This document shows, in pieces, positions 1 through 8,856 of a stretch of DNA of 64,000 bases. Where the stretch lies: contig NZ_CP130613.1 of assembly GCF_030623445.1 (NCBI RefSeq), forward strand, positions 2,232,001-2,296,000, written 5' to 3'. The notes under the pieces were generated by a model that saw only the letters and a list, made by a program, of their open reading frames with translations, was not told the DNA's origin and made no database searches. The stretch's first letter is position 1. Every line of letters begins with the position of its first letter. Made by a program: the position numbers and the translations under genes. This stretch comes from Pseudogemmatithrix spongiicola (GTDB lineage: Bacteria > Gemmatimonadota > Gemmatimonadetes > Gemmatimonadales > Gemmatimonadaceae).

Positions 1-2
1 AC

Positions 3-2627
3 GCGCGGCAGTTTCTCGAGCGCATGCCCAAGCCGGATGTCGATTCCATCGACGGCCTCTCGCCGTCGGTGGCCATCGAACAGAAGAACCCGACGCGCAC
101 CTCGCGCTCGACGGTCGGCACGGCCACCGAGATCACCGACTACCTGCGGCTGCTCTGGGCCCGCGCCGGACACACGCTGTGCCCGCACTGCGGACGCGAG
201 CTCAAGCCGGATTCCGCGGAGTCCGCCTGCGACGCCGTCCTCGCCTGGCCGGCAGGCACGCGCCTCATGGTCGCCTTTCCGTTCGCGCGCTCGGCCAAGC
301 TCACGCACGCACGCATCCTCGAGCATCTGCGCGCAAAGGGCTTCGTGCGCGTCGCCGCGGATGGAATCGTGCTGCACCTCGACGAGATCACGGGCAGCAA
401 GCCGAACCTCGCGAAGGTGAAGGAGCTGCTCGTGGTCACGGACCGCCTGTCGGTCGGCACGGAGCAGCGCACGCGCCTGACCGACGCGCTCGAGACGGCG
501 TTCCGCGAGGGGGACGGCGACGCTGTCGTGATTCCGGTGTCCGAGCCGATCGCACTCGCGCCGCTACGCTTCACGACCGCGTTTCGCTGCCCGAACGACG
601 GGCACGTCGCGCCGCCGCCCTCGCCCCAGCTCTTCTCGTTCAACAACCCGCGCGGCGCCTGCGAGACCTGCAACGGCTTCGGCGCCACCCTGGAGTACGA
701 CGAAGCGCTCATCGTCCCGTACCCCGAGCGCACGCTCGCCCAAGGCGCGCTCGATCCGTGGACCAAGCCGCGCTACGAGAACAAGCGCCGCGCGCTGGCG
801 GAGTTCGCCAAGGCGAATGGCATCCCCATGGATGTCGCCTGGCGCGACCTCGCATCGGCGCAGCGCGAAAAGCTGCTGCGCGGCAAGGCCAAGGGCTACG
901 TCGGGATGTTCCCCTTCCTCGAAGCCCTCGAGCCGAAGAAGTACAAGCAGTACATCCGCGTGTTCCTGCGGCAGTACCAGACCGCGCAGACCTGCACGAG
1001 TTGCCAGGGCGCACGGCTCAAGCCCGACGCGCTGCACGTGAAGGTCGCGGGCAAGACCATCGCCGAGGTGCAGGCCATGCCCGTCGGCTTGCTGCGCGCG
1101 TGGATCGACACTCTCGCGCTCTCGCCGCAGGAGACGGCCATCGCGGCGCACATCCTGCGCGAGGCCCGCGATCGCATCGCCTTCCTCTGCGATGTCGGGC
1201 TCACGTATCTCGCGCTGGACCGCGCCACGCGCACGCTCTCGGGCGGCGAAGCCCAACGCATCGGCCTCGCCAACTCGCTCGGCGCGCGCCTCGTCGACAC
1301 GCTCTACGTGCTCGACGAACCCAGCATCGGCCTCCACCCGCGCGACCTCGGGCGCCTGCTCGACTTGCTGAAGCGCCTGCGCGACACGGGCAACACCGTG
1401 CTCATGGTCGAGCACGACCTCGAAGCCATCCGCCTGAGCGACTGGATGCTCGAACTCGGCCCCGCCAGCGGCGAGAAGGGCGGACAAGTCGTGTTCAGCG
1501 GCCCGACGGTGAACGCGGCCGACAGTCCGCTCACCGGACAGTTCCTCACCGGCGCCCGCACGATCGCCGTGCCCGCCAAGCGCCGTCGCGTCGGACCGCA
1601 GTGGCTCACCCTCAGCGGCGCGCGCGAGCACAACCTGCGCGAGGTCGCCGTGAAGATCCCGCTCGGCGCGCTCACTTGCGTCACCGGCGTGAGCGGCAGC
1701 GGCAAGAGCACGCTCGTGCACGACGTGCTCTTCCGCGCCCTCGAGCGCCAGCTCACCGGCGAGCACACGGCGCGCCAGCACCTCGGCGAACGCGTCGGCG
1801 CCTTCGACAGCCTCGACGGTTGGCAGGCGCTCGACGAGGTCGTCCTCGTGGATCAGGAGCCGATCGGCAAGTCGCCGCGGTCGAATCCCGTGACCTACGT
1901 GAAGGCCTTCGACGAGATCCGGCGCATCTTCGCCGAGGTGCCGCTCGCGCGGCAGCGCCGCTACAGCGCGGGCACCTTCTCGTTCAACGTGGCCGGCGGG
2001 CGCTGCGAGACCTGCGAGGGCGCCGGCGCGCTCGAGGTCGAGATGGTCTTCATGGCCGATGTCTTCGTGCCCTGCGAGACCTGCGGCGGCACGCGCTACA
2101 AGCCCGAGGTGCTCGAAGTGACGTACTTCGGCAAGCGCATCACCGATGTGCTCGACATGACCGTGGACGAGGCGATCCGCTTCTTCCCGCGCGAGGAGAA
2201 GCTCGGCCAGGCGCTGTGGCAGATCCAGCAGGTGGGCTTGGGCTACCTCCGCCTCGGTCAACCCGCGACCACCCTGTCCGGCGGCGAATCGCAGCGGCTC
2301 AAGATCGCGCGCGAACTCGCGCTCGCCGCGAAGAAGGGCGGCCGCAAGTGCTACATCCTCGACGAGCCCACGACGGGCCTGCATCCGCGGGATGTCGAAG
2401 TGCTCTGCGACGTGCTCGACCGGCTCGTGGACAACGGGCACACCGTCATCGTGATCGAGCACGACATGGACGTCGTCAAGCGCGCGGACTGGATCATCGA
2501 TATGGGGCCGGACGGCGGCGACGGTGGCGGCCGGGTCGTCGCGATGGGGCGGCCGGAAGACATCGTAACCGTCGCGGCGTCGCACACGGGGCGATTCCTC
2601 GCCCCGGAGCTCACCGCCAAGCCCTGA
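3..2627 (+). CDS. uvrA: UvrA, excinuclease ABC subunit A (5'-truncated by window edge)
   Basis: Damage-recognition ATPase of nucleotide excision repair; it loads UvrB on damaged DNA. The reading frame is open from base 3, so the true start and the first Walker A lie outside the window; about 100 N-terminal residues are missing. Visible are the first ABC signature (TLSGGEAQR, near base 1240) with its Walker B (VLDEPSIGLHP), the second Walker A (GVSGSGKST, near 1690), the C-terminal zinc module (CETCEGAG ... CETCGGTRY) and the second signature/Walker B pair (TLSGGESQR, ILDEPTTGLHP). The first zinc module keeps GACETCNGFG, but its other pair reads CPND rather than CPxC. Function is certain; the variant subgroup is inference. 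Confidence 0.97.
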   Translation, partial: ARQFLERMPKPDVDSIDGLSPSVAIEQKNPTRTSRSTVGTATEITDYLRLLWARAGHTLCPHCGRELKPDSAESACDAVLAWPAGTRLMVAFPFARSAKLTHARILEHLRAKGFVRVAADGIVLHLDEITGSKPNLAKVKELLVVTDRLSVGTEQRTRLTDALETAFREGDGDAVVIPVSEPIALAPLRFTTAFRCPNDGHVAPPPSPQLFSFNNPRGACETCNGFGATLEYDEALIVPYPERTLAQGALDPWTKPRYENKRRALAEFAKANGIPMDVAWRDLASAQREKLLRGKAKGYVGMFPFLEALEPKKYKQYIRVFLRQYQTAQTCTSCQGARLKPDALHVKVAGKTIAEVQAMPVGLLRAWIDTLALSPQETAIAAHILREARDRIAFLCDVGLTYLALDRATRTLSGGEAQRIGLANSLGARLVDTLYVLDEPSIGLHPRDLGRLLDLLKRLRDTGNTVLMVEHDLEAIRLSDWMLELGPASGEKGGQVVFSGPTVNAADSPLTGQFLTGARTIAVPAKRRRVGPQWLTLSGAREHNLREVAVKIPLGALTCVTGVSGSGKSTLVHDVLFRALERQLTGEHTARQHLGERVGAFDSLDGWQALDEVVLVDQEPIGKSPRSNPVTYVKAFDEIRRIFAEVPLARQRRYSAGTFSFNVAGGRCETCEGAGALEVEMVFMADVFVPCETCGGTRYKPEVLEVTYFGKRITDVLDMTVDEAIRFFPREEKLGQALWQIQQVGLGYLRLGQPATTLSGGESQRLKIARELALAAKKGGRKCYILDEPTTGLHPRDVEVLCDVLDRLVDNGHTVIVIEHDMDVVKRADWIIDMGPDGGDGGGRVVAMGRPEDIVTVAASHTGRFLAPELTAKP

Positions 2628-2641
2628 TCGCGCGCGCCGCG

Positions 2642-3859
2642 CTATTCGTTGCGCATCGCGTCGACGGGACTCAGGCGCGCCGCCCGCCGCGCCGGATACA
2701 GCCCGAACGTCAGCCCGATCACCACCGAGATCACGACGGCGAAGCCGACGGTCGGCAGCGTGACCGCCGCCTGCACCGGCGCCTGCGTCTGCATGCGCAT
2801 CACCGCGGCCGTGGCGTAGGCGACGCCGAGCCCGAGCAATACGCCGATCAGCGCGCCCGCGCCCGTGATCGCCACCGACTCGGCGAGGAATTGCGTGAGG
2901 ATGTCGCGGTCGCGCGCGCCCGCCGCCTTGCGGATGCCGATCTCGCGCGTACGCTCGGCCACCGACGCCAACAGCACGTTCATGATCCCCACGCCGCCGA
3001 CCAGCAGCGACACGCCGGTGATGGCCGCCATCAGCAGCTTGAACACGCGCATCGCCGTCGCCGCCTGCTCCGCACGATCGCGGCGATTCACCACCTGGAC
3101 CTGTTCGCGCCATTCGGTGCCGATGCGCTGCTGCGCCCATCGCTCCGCCCCCGCCCGCAGGGAGTCCACGTCCTCGATCCGCGCCGCTTGGATGACGAGC
3201 GACGCGGCGACGCGCGGCCCGAGGGCGCGCTCGGCGTCTGCCACGGGCACGTAGGCGACCAGACCGCGGTCGCCGTCTCGCGGAGCCAGGACGCCGATCA
3301 CCGTGTGCGGCTGCCCACGCAGGCTCACCGAAGCGCCGAGTGCCTGCTGCGGCGCCGTGGAGTCGCCGGCCACAGCCCCAGCGGCCGCGTGGGCGAGCAC
3401 GATCACGGCGGTGTCGGCATCCGTGATCCAGCGGCCCGTCGCGAGTGTGGGCACGCCTTCGCTTTCCCCTTCCGCTGGGACGGCGCGGATCTCCAGACCG
3501 CGTGGCGCCTCACTACTGCCCAGGCGCACAATCGCACCGCCGCGCGCCGACAGTCGCACGGCCGCGGCGGTCGGCAACGCGCGGCGCAGCGCCTCGGCGT
3601 CATCGAGGCTGAGGCGCAGCACGGAGTCGCGGGCGAGGAACATGCCATCCACCTCGACCGCCGTCCGGGGCGAGATCGCGACGGTCAGCAGGTCCGTGGT
3701 ACGGGCCAGTTCCTCGCGGGCGTAGCGTTCGACGCCGTCGCCGAGGGCGAGGACCGACACCATGGCACCGACGCCCATGACGACGCCGAGCGTGGAGAGG
3801 ATCGTGCGGAGCGGATTGGCGCGGAGGGCCTCGACGCCGACGTGCAGGGAGTGTCGCAT
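2642..3859 (-). CDS. MacB/FtsX-type ABC transporter permease
   Basis: 405-residue inner-membrane protein with the MacB layout: an N-terminal membrane segment (about residues 17-42, after LRANPLRTILSTLG), a large periplasmic MacB core domain, and three C-terminal membrane segments (about 280-400) ending in the typical tail GLYPARRAARLSPVDAMRNE. Such permeases work with a separate MacB-type ATPase and a periplasmic adaptor in mechanotransmission or efflux, but neither partner is adjacent here, so the substrate cannot be guessed. The gene converges on uvrA with 14 bases between the stops. The family is clear; the role is not. Confidence 0.9.
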   Translation of the reverse strand: MRHSLHVGVEALRANPLRTILSTLGVVMGVGAMVSVLALGDGVERYAREELARTTDLLTVAISPRTAVEVDGMFLARDSVLRLSLDDAEALRRALPTAAAVRLSARGGAIVRLGSSEAPRGLEIRAVPAEGESEGVPTLATGRWITDADTAVIVLAHAAAGAVAGDSTAPQQALGASVSLRGQPHTVIGVLAPRDGDRGLVAYVPVADAERALGPRVAASLVIQAARIEDVDSLRAGAERWAQQRIGTEWREQVQVVNRRDRAEQAATAMRVFKLLMAAITGVSLLVGGVGIMNVLLASVAERTREIGIRKAAGARDRDILTQFLAESVAITGAGALIGVLLGLGVAYATAAVMRMQTQAPVQAAVTLPTVGFAVVISVVIGLTFGLYPARRAARLSPVDAMRNE

Positions 3860-3989
3860 GGTGGGAAATACGGCGCGGGCGGCGGGAGGTTACGAGGGCC
3901 GCCCGCGCGGGGAGGCGTCCGAGGGGGAACCCGAGACTGGTCCGACGCCTTGAACGCGGGCGGTTGGCCCGTTTATCTTACGCGTCTAT

Positions 3990-4062
3990 TCCGGCGTAGC
4001 TCAGTTGGTAGAGCAGGTGACTGTTAATCACCGGGTCACAGGTTCGAGTCCTGTCGCCGGAG
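3990..4062 (+). tRNA. tRNA-Asn (GTT)
   Basis: 73-base cloverleaf. Acceptor arm TCCGGCG pairs with CGCCGGA; the anticodon stem GGTGA/TCACC encloses loop CTGTTAA with anticodon GTT at 4023-4025; the T arm carries GGTTCGAGTCC. No encoded CCA follows the discriminator G. A strong terminator hairpin lies five bases downstream. Confidence 0.98.
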
Positions 4063-4066
4063 CTTT

Positions 4067-4109
4067 CCGAACGCCCCGCCCTGCATCGCAGACGGGGCGT
4101 TCGGATTTT
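4067..4109 (+). terminator. Rho-independent terminator of tRNA-Asn
   Basis: A 12-bp perfect stem, CCGAACGCCCCG (4067-4078) with CGGGGCGTTCGG (4093-4104), 14-base loop, then ATTTTC. It lies directly behind the tRNA and ahead of the SDR gene. Confidence 0.85.
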
Positions 4110-4144
4110 CGGAACGTGACATCGGGGCCAGCCGTTCGCCTCGC

Positions 4145-4915
4145 ATGACGCTCAATCGCGACCTCTCGTCCGCCGGCGCCTTCGTGATCCTCGGCGCCGC
4201 CGGCGGCATCGGCTCCGCCATCGCCCGCTCCCTCGCCGCCGACGGCGCACGGCTCGTCCTCGCCGGCCGCCGCCCGGAGGCGCTCGACGCGCTTGCCGCT
4301 GGGCTGCACGCGCACGGCGCCGAAGTCGAAACCGCGGCGGTCGAGGCGAGCGACTTCGCCGCCGTCGAGGCGCTGGTCGCCGGCGCCGCGCAGCGGCATG
4401 GCCTTGTGGCGGGCATCGTCAATGCCGTGGGCTCCATTCTCCTCAAGCCGGCGCACATGACGAGTGAGGCCGACCTCGCGGACACGCTCCGGCAGAACGT
4501 GCAGACGGCCTTCGCCGCCGTCCGAGCCGCCGGCAAGGTCATGACCGACGGTGGCAGCGTGCTGCTCTTCGCGAGCTCGGCCTCGGAGGTCGGACTGCCA
4601 AACCACGAGGCGATTGCCGCGGCGAAAGCCGCCGTGGGCGGTCTCGCGCGCAGCGCCGCCGCGACGTATGCCGGCCGCAAGCTGCGCGTCAACGCGCTCG
4701 CGCCGGGATTGGTGGAGACGCCGCTCGCCGCGCGCATCACGGGCAACGCGAAGTCGCTCGAAGTCTCCGTGGCCATGCACCCCGCCGGCCGGATCGGGCG
4801 TCCGGAGGACGTGGTACCCGCGGCGCGCTGGCTGCTCGATCCCGCCAGCGATTGGGTGACAGGTCAGGTCATCCCCATCGACGGCGGGATGTCGCGGGTG
4901 CGCGCGGGGCGCTAA
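4145..4915 (+). CDS. SDR-family protein lacking the catalytic tyrosine
   Basis: 256-residue Rossmann-fold protein of the short-chain dehydrogenase/reductase superfamily. The nucleotide-binding glycine motif GAAGGIG is at residues 17-23, followed by the basic AGRRPE segment. The usual active-site motif YxxxK reads IAAAK (Ile157, Lys161); the serine region LFASSASE (142-148) is present. The C-terminal signature WVTGQVIPIDGG is intact. Loss of the tyrosine suggests either a non-oxidoreductase role or a subfamily with a different acid. It starts behind the tRNA-Asn terminator and is followed after 11 bases by a DUF1697 gene, probably in one transcript. Substrate unknown. Confidence 0.88.
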   Translation: MTLNRDLSSAGAFVILGAAGGIGSAIARSLAADGARLVLAGRRPEALDALAAGLHAHGAEVETAAVEASDFAAVEALVAGAAQRHGLVAGIVNAVGSILLKPAHMTSEADLADTLRQNVQTAFAAVRAAGKVMTDGGSVLLFASSASEVGLPNHEAIAAAKAAVGGLARSAAATYAGRKLRVNALAPGLVETPLAARITGNAKSLEVSVAMHPAGRIGRPEDVVPAARWLLDPASDWVTGQVIPIDGGMSRVRAGR

Positions 4916-4926
4916 GCTCCCGGGCG

Positions 4927-5436
4927 ATGCCCACGCACATCGCCCTGCTCCGCGCCATCAACGTCGGCGGTACCGGCAAGCTGCCGATGGCCGAGCTGCG
5001 TGCGCTCTGCGAGTCGATTGGCTTCACGAACGTGCGCACCTACATCCAGTCCGGGAACGTGGTCTTCGAGAGCCGACTGTGCGCCGTGCGCGCCAGACGC
5101 GCCCTGGAAGACGCGCTCGAGCGCCGTCTCGGAAAGCGCCACGCGGCACTGCTCCGCAGCGTGGACGAGCTCGTGGAGGTCGAGACCCGCAATCCGTTTC
5201 GGGATGCCGATCCCAAACGCGTCCTGGTGGTGTTCCTTGATGACGCACCGCCTCGCACGGTGATGAAGGGCGTGAAGATTCCCGGCCGCGAGCAACTGCA
5301 TCTCGACGGCCGCGAGCTGTTCATCCACTTCCCCGACGGCATGGGCACGTCGAAGCTCAAGGTCCCGCTCGCGGACCAAGGGACGGGTCGCAACCTGAAC
5401 ACCGTGCGGGCGCTGCTGGAGCTGGCGGCGCCCTAG
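4927..5436 (+). CDS. DUF1697 family protein
   Basis: 169-residue protein beginning [15 protein letters not shown], the typical start of DUF1697, with the family's [15 protein letters not shown] segment (about residues 38-52) and C-terminal [21 protein letters not shown] chose the ATG at 4927 because homologous sequence begins there; an upstream in-frame start would overlap the SDR gene. The biochemical function of this family is not established to my knowledge. Eleven bases separate it from the SDR stop. Confidence 0.88.
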   Translation: MPTHIALLRAINVGGTGKLPMAELRALCESIGFTNVRTYIQSGNVVFESRLCAVRARRALEDALERRLGKRHAALLRSVDELVEVETRNPFRDADPKRVLVVFLDDAPPRTVMKGVKIPGREQLHLDGRELFIHFPDGMGTSKLKVPLADQGTGRNLNTVRALLELAAP

Positions 5437-5474
5437 CGTGGCGCCGTCCCCCGCCCTGCGGGCATATTTCCCCT

Positions 5475-5960
5475 ATGACCGCACCACTCGTCGGCGTCAT
5501 CATGGGCTCCAAGTCCGACTACGAGACCTTGGCCCCCGCGTGCGAGCTGCTGGCGCACTTCGGCATCCCCTTCGAAGCCAAGGTCGTCTCGGCCCATCGC
5601 ACGCCGGATGAGATGTTCAAGTACGCAGAGTCCGCGGAATCGCGCGGCCTGCTCGTGATCATCGCCGGTGCCGGCGGCGCGGCGCACCTGCCGGGCATGG
5701 TCGCCTCGAAGACGCTGGTGCCCGTGCTTGGCGTCCCGGTGAACATCACGGCGCTCAACGGGCTCGACGCCCTGCTCAGCATCGTGCAGATGCCGGCGGG
5801 TGTTCCGGTCGGCACGCTGGCGATCGGCAAGCCCGGCGCGACGAACGCCGCCGTGCTCGCCGCGGAAATCGTCGGCACGCACAAGCCCGAGGTGCGCGCC
5901 AAGCTGAAGGCCTGGCGCGAGAGCCGCGCCGCCGACGTCCGCGCGCAGACGCTGCCGTGA
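5475..5960 (+). CDS. purE: PurE, N5-carboxyaminoimidazole ribonucleotide mutase
   Basis: 161-residue class I PurE, which converts N5-CAIR to CAIR in de novo purine synthesis. The substrate-binding motifs are visible: [11 protein letters not shown] near residue 7, SAHRTPDEM near residue 42 and [12 protein letters not shown] near residue 67. It overlaps purK by four bases (GTGA), the normal coupling since PurK makes its substrate. A weak -10-like hexamer CATATT (5463-5468) ends six bases before the ATG, fitting the leaderless pattern seen at other genes here. Confidence 0.98.
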   Translation: MTAPLVGVIMGSKSDYETLAPACELLAHFGIPFEAKVVSAHRTPDEMFKYAESAESRGLLVIIAGAGGAAHLPGMVASKTLVPVLGVPVNITALNGLDALLSIVQMPAGVPVGTLAIGKPGATNAAVLAAEIVGTHKPEVRAKLKAWRESRAADVRAQTLP

Positions 5961-7102
5961 GCGGCGGCGCTCATCCCGCCGTTCCCGCCGGCGCGACGAT
6001 CGGCTTTCTCGGCGGCGGCCAGCTCGGCCGCATGACGGCGATGGCCGCGCGCACGCTGGGGTACGATGTGCGCGTGCTGGACCCCGAGAAGGATTGCCCG
6101 GCGCGCGGCGTGTCGTCGCACACGATCACTGCCGCGTGGAGCGATGCCGCCGCCGCAGCCGAGCTCGCGCAGGGCTGCGCCGCGGTCACGCTGGAAATCG
6201 AGCAGATTCCCCGCCCCTCGCTCGAAGCCGTGGCGCGCACCGCACCGCTGCATCCGGGCGTCGACGCCGTCTTCACGGTGCAGGAACGGGCGCGGCAGAA
6301 GCAGTGGTTGGAGCGACATCACTTTCCTCTCGGCGCCTTCCGCGTCGTGACGGATGCCGCCGGGGCCGAGGCTGCGGTGGCGGCGTTGGGCCCGAGCATC
6401 GTGAAGGCGGCGATGGGCGGCTACGATGGCCGCGGCCAGGTACGCGTGAAGACCGCCGCCGAGGGCCGCGCGGCGTTCGAGCAGCTCAAGGCGCCCGTGT
6501 GCGTCGTCGAAGCCTTTCTCGACCTGCACACCGAGATCTCCGTGCTCGTCGCGCGCCGCGCCGACGGCACGAGCGTCGCGTATCCGCCGTCACGCAACCA
6601 TCACACGCAGGGCGTGCTCACGTGGGCGGTGACGCCGTCGGGCGTGAGCGCCGAGATGGCCGACCGCGCCGAGTCACTGGCGCTGCGCATCGCTGAGGCG
6701 CTGGGCATCGTCGGGCTGCTCGCCGTCGAGATGTTCATCCTCGGCGACGGCCAGCTGCTCGTGAACGAGCTCGCGCCGCGGCCGCACAACACGTACCACC
6801 ATTCCGAGCGCGCGCACCCGACGAGCCAGTTCGAGCAACTCGTGCGCGCGGTCTGCCACCTGCCGCTGGGCAGCACGGAGATCGTCCGGCCTGCGGCGAT
6901 CCACAACCTGCTCGGCGATCTCTGGGACGGCGGTGCGCCGGACGTGACGAAGGCGCTGGCGATTCCCGGCGTCCGGGTGCATCTGTATGGGAAGAAGGAG
7001 GCGCGTCCCGGTCGCAAGATGGGACACCTCTCCGCAGACGGCGACACGCCCGAGCAGGCGCTCGAACGCGTATGCGCCGCCTACGACGCACTCACGCGCT
7101 AG
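5957..7102 (+). CDS. purK: PurK, N5-carboxyaminoimidazole ribonucleotide synthase
   Basis: 381-residue ATP-grasp enzyme that makes N5-CAIR from AIR, bicarbonate and ATP. Starts at a GTG overlapping the purE stop. The N-terminal preATP-grasp motif [12 protein letters not shown] (about residues 15-26), the ATP-grasp core ([15 protein letters not shown] near 143) and the metal/phosphate region ([17 protein letters not shown] near 264) are all present, and the length matches the family. With purE it forms a two-gene operon, followed after eight bases by an FMN-binding protein gene. Confidence 0.98.
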   Translation: MSGGAHPAVPAGATIGFLGGGQLGRMTAMAARTLGYDVRVLDPEKDCPARGVSSHTITAAWSDAAAAAELAQGCAAVTLEIEQIPRPSLEAVARTAPLHPGVDAVFTVQERARQKQWLERHHFPLGAFRVVTDAAGAEAAVAALGPSIVKAAMGGYDGRGQVRVKTAAEGRAAFEQLKAPVCVVEAFLDLHTEISVLVARRADGTSVAYPPSRNHHTQGVLTWAVTPSGVSAEMADRAESLALRIAEALGIVGLLAVEMFILGDGQLLVNELAPRPHNTYHHSERAHPTSQFEQLVRAVCHLPLGSTEIVRPAAIHNLLGDLWDGGAPDVTKALAIPGVRVHLYGKKEARPGRKMGHLSADGDTPEQALERVCAAYDALTR

Positions 7103-7110
7103 GAGGCAGC

Positions 7111-7563
7111 ATGGCGACGCCACGGCCGGTCTTCCGCGAGCTCAGCACCGACGAGTGCATCACGCTGCTGCATCGGCACAATGTGGGGCGGATGGCGATC
7201 AGCCACCGCGATCGCATCGAGCTCGTGCCCATCCACTACGTGTATGACGACGGATGGCTGTATGGCCGCACGGCCGTCGGCACGAAGATCGAGATGGTCT
7301 CGCACAATCGCTGGGTCGCCTTCGAGGTGGACGAAGTGCGCGACGTCTTCGATTGGGCTTCGGTGGTCGTCAAGGGCGGGCTCTACCTGCTGCGCAAGGA
7401 CGGCAGCGCGCAGGAGAAGGCCGTGTACGACAAGGGCGTGAGCCTCGTGCGTACGATCATTCCCGAAGCACTCACGCCGGACGATCCGGTGCCTGAGCGC
7501 GCGCTGCTCTTCCGCATCCACGCCGACGAGCTCAGCGGTCGCGCGGCGTCGCCGGGCTCTTGA
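7111..7563 (+). CDS. Pyridoxamine 5'-phosphate oxidase-like FMN-binding protein
   Basis: 150-residue split-barrel flavin-binding protein. The motif GRMAISHRDRIELVPIHYVYDDGWLYGRT (split over residues 26-55) is typical of the Pyridox_ox_2 group, often called nitroimidazole-resistance-like. The start at 7111 is set by a good ribosome-binding site, AGGAGG at 7101-7106. It lies eight bases behind purK and may be read through from it. The precise substrate is unknown; pyridoxal synthesis is less likely than a general flavin- or haem-binding role. Confidence 0.85.
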   Translation: MATPRPVFRELSTDECITLLHRHNVGRMAISHRDRIELVPIHYVYDDGWLYGRTAVGTKIEMVSHNRWVAFEVDEVRDVFDWASVVVKGGLYLLRKDGSAQEKAVYDKGVSLVRTIIPEALTPDDPVPERALLFRIHADELSGRAASPGS

Positions 7564-7572
7564 CCACCATCA

Positions 7573-7692
7573 TCACCACGAAGACACGAAGGCACGAAGT
7601 AATTCGTCCTGCCCGGACCCTCAAAACACGTTGATCGCCAGGACACCTTCGACAACTGCCATTTCCTTCGTGTCTTCGTGCCTTGGTGGTGA
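7573..7692. repeat. Inverted-repeat intergenic element with CACGAAG heptamers, copy 1
   Basis: Left arm 7573-7599 starts TCACCAC and carries two heptamer-spaced CACGAAG units; right arm 7665-7692 is its imperfect reverse complement (CTTCGTG units, ending GGTGGTGA). The core of about 65 bases has no clear hairpin. It lies between the convergent stops of the FMN-binding protein and the S58 peptidase. A second copy with nearly the same arms is at 35476-35602. Confidence 0.85.
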
Positions 7693-7704
7693 AAGCAGTC
7701 GTAG

Positions 7705-8838
7705 TCAGGGCGGTGTCACGCCGTAGCGTCGCAACACCTCGCGCAGCCGATCCAGCGGAATCGCCTCGATCGTCCGCCCGTTGCCCGTGACGGTCGTCGC
7801 CATGAACAGCGAGTTGAGGATCGCCTCCTCCGTGGCCTCGACCACGGCCTGGAACAGCGCCGACATCTGTTCGTTGGCGATCTCAGTGGTGCTGAGCCGC
7901 GGCGCGTCCCAGGCGCGACGGACCTCGGCGGCCGTCGAGAACGCCAGCACATAGTCTCCACTGCCGTTGCTCGCCGAGCTCCCCGTGCGGGAGACGCCGA
8001 GCATCGCGCGGGAGGCGAGGCGTTCGAGATTGCGGTCGCTGAGCGGCGCGTCGGTCGCGACGACGATCATGATCGATCCATCGCCGTCGTCCGCTCCACC
8101 GTTGGAGGCACCGCGGAACGCGTACTGGTCGAGCTCGCGGCCCACCGGCGCGCCCAGCACCTGCAGGATGCCGCCGAAGTTACTCTGCACGAGCACGCCG
8201 ATGGTGTAGCCGCCGAATCGTGTGGGCAGCACACGGGAACTCGTGCCGATGCCACCCTTCCAGCCGAAGGCCACGGTACCCGTGCCGGCCCCGACGCTGC
8301 CCTCCGCCACGGGGCCATCGGTCGCCTCCGTGAGCGCGCGGCGCACCGCGTCTGCAGTGACCGGCCGTGCGCGGATGTCGTTGAGCCCGCCATCATTGGT
8401 CTCGCCGACCACGACGTTGATCGACCGCACCTGCTGCATGTCCGGCGCCGCGAGCAGATGCTCGACCATCGCGTCGGCGGCCTTCCAGACGCAGAGCGTG
8501 CAGGTGAGCAGGATCGGCGACTCGAGTTCCCCGAGCTCCCGCAGCTGCGTGACGCCAAGCAGCTTGCCGAAGCCGTTGCCCACATGCAGCGCCGCGGGCA
8601 CGCGATCGCGGTAGAGGTTGCCCGCGTGCGGAAGGATGGCCGTCACGCCGGTCCGCACGTTGTCGCCCTGCGTGAGCGTGACCTGGCCGACGCGCACGCC
8701 CGCGACGTCGGTGATGGCGTTGTGCCGTCCAGGTGCAAAGACGCCCGGCGCCACGCCGAGCTCGCGGGCGCGAGCGCGCTGGGCGAGGAGCGCCGGGGCC
8801 GAGACAGCCAACAGGAAGACTGCGCGGAGGATCGTCAT
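7705..8838 (-). CDS. S58 (DmpA/P1) family aminopeptidase, exported
   Basis: 377-residue N-terminal nucleophile hydrolase of the L-aminopeptidase/D-esterase group. Family members cleave themselves before a serine that becomes the catalytic N-terminus; here the site is Gly254-Ser255 in DGDGSIMIVV, followed by ATDAPL. The N-terminal block NAITDVAGVRVGQVTL (40-54) is diagnostic. Residues 1-19 (hydrophobic, ending ALLA) look like a signal peptide, so the enzyme is probably periplasmic. The ATG at 8838 is chosen because of this leader and the -10-like TAAAAT seven bases upstream. Divergent from holB with only 18 bases between the two starts. Confidence 0.93.
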   Translation of the reverse strand: MTILRAVFLLAVSAPALLAQRARARELGVAPGVFAPGRHNAITDVAGVRVGQVTLTQGDNVRTGVTAILPHAGNLYRDRVPAALHVGNGFGKLLGVTQLRELGELESPILLTCTLCVWKAADAMVEHLLAAPDMQQVRSINVVVGETNDGGLNDIRARPVTADAVRRALTEATDGPVAEGSVGAGTGTVAFGWKGGIGTSSRVLPTRFGGYTIGVLVQSNFGGILQVLGAPVGRELDQYAFRGASNGGADDGDGSIMIVVATDAPLSDRNLERLASRAMLGVSRTGSSASNGSGDYVLAFSTAAEVRRAWDAPRLSTTEIANEQMSALFQAVVEATEEAILNSLFMATTVTGNGRTIEAIPLDRLREVLRRYGVTPP

Positions 8839-8856
8839 GCCGAGTATTTTACGGGT
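8839..8856. promoter_or_regulatory. Overlapping divergent -10 elements for S58 peptidase and holB
   Basis: The 18-base gap contains TATTTT (8845-8850), six bases before the holB GTG on the plus strand, and TAAAAT (8851-8846), seven bases before the peptidase ATG on the minus strand. The hexamers share five base pairs. This spacing implies leaderless transcripts from two promoters that cannot be occupied together. Inference from sequence only. Confidence 0.5.

Noticed and set aside
179-4027. A 1282-codon open frame on the plus strand across uvrA, the permease and the tRNA
   Set aside because: It is arginine/alanine-rich, matches no family, runs through a tRNA gene and overlaps two well-supported genes. 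It is the usual long shadow frame of very GC-rich DNA; many similar ones were left out.
7600-7664. Coding potential in the core of repeat copy 1
   Set aside because: No frame with start, ribosome-binding site and reasonable composition.
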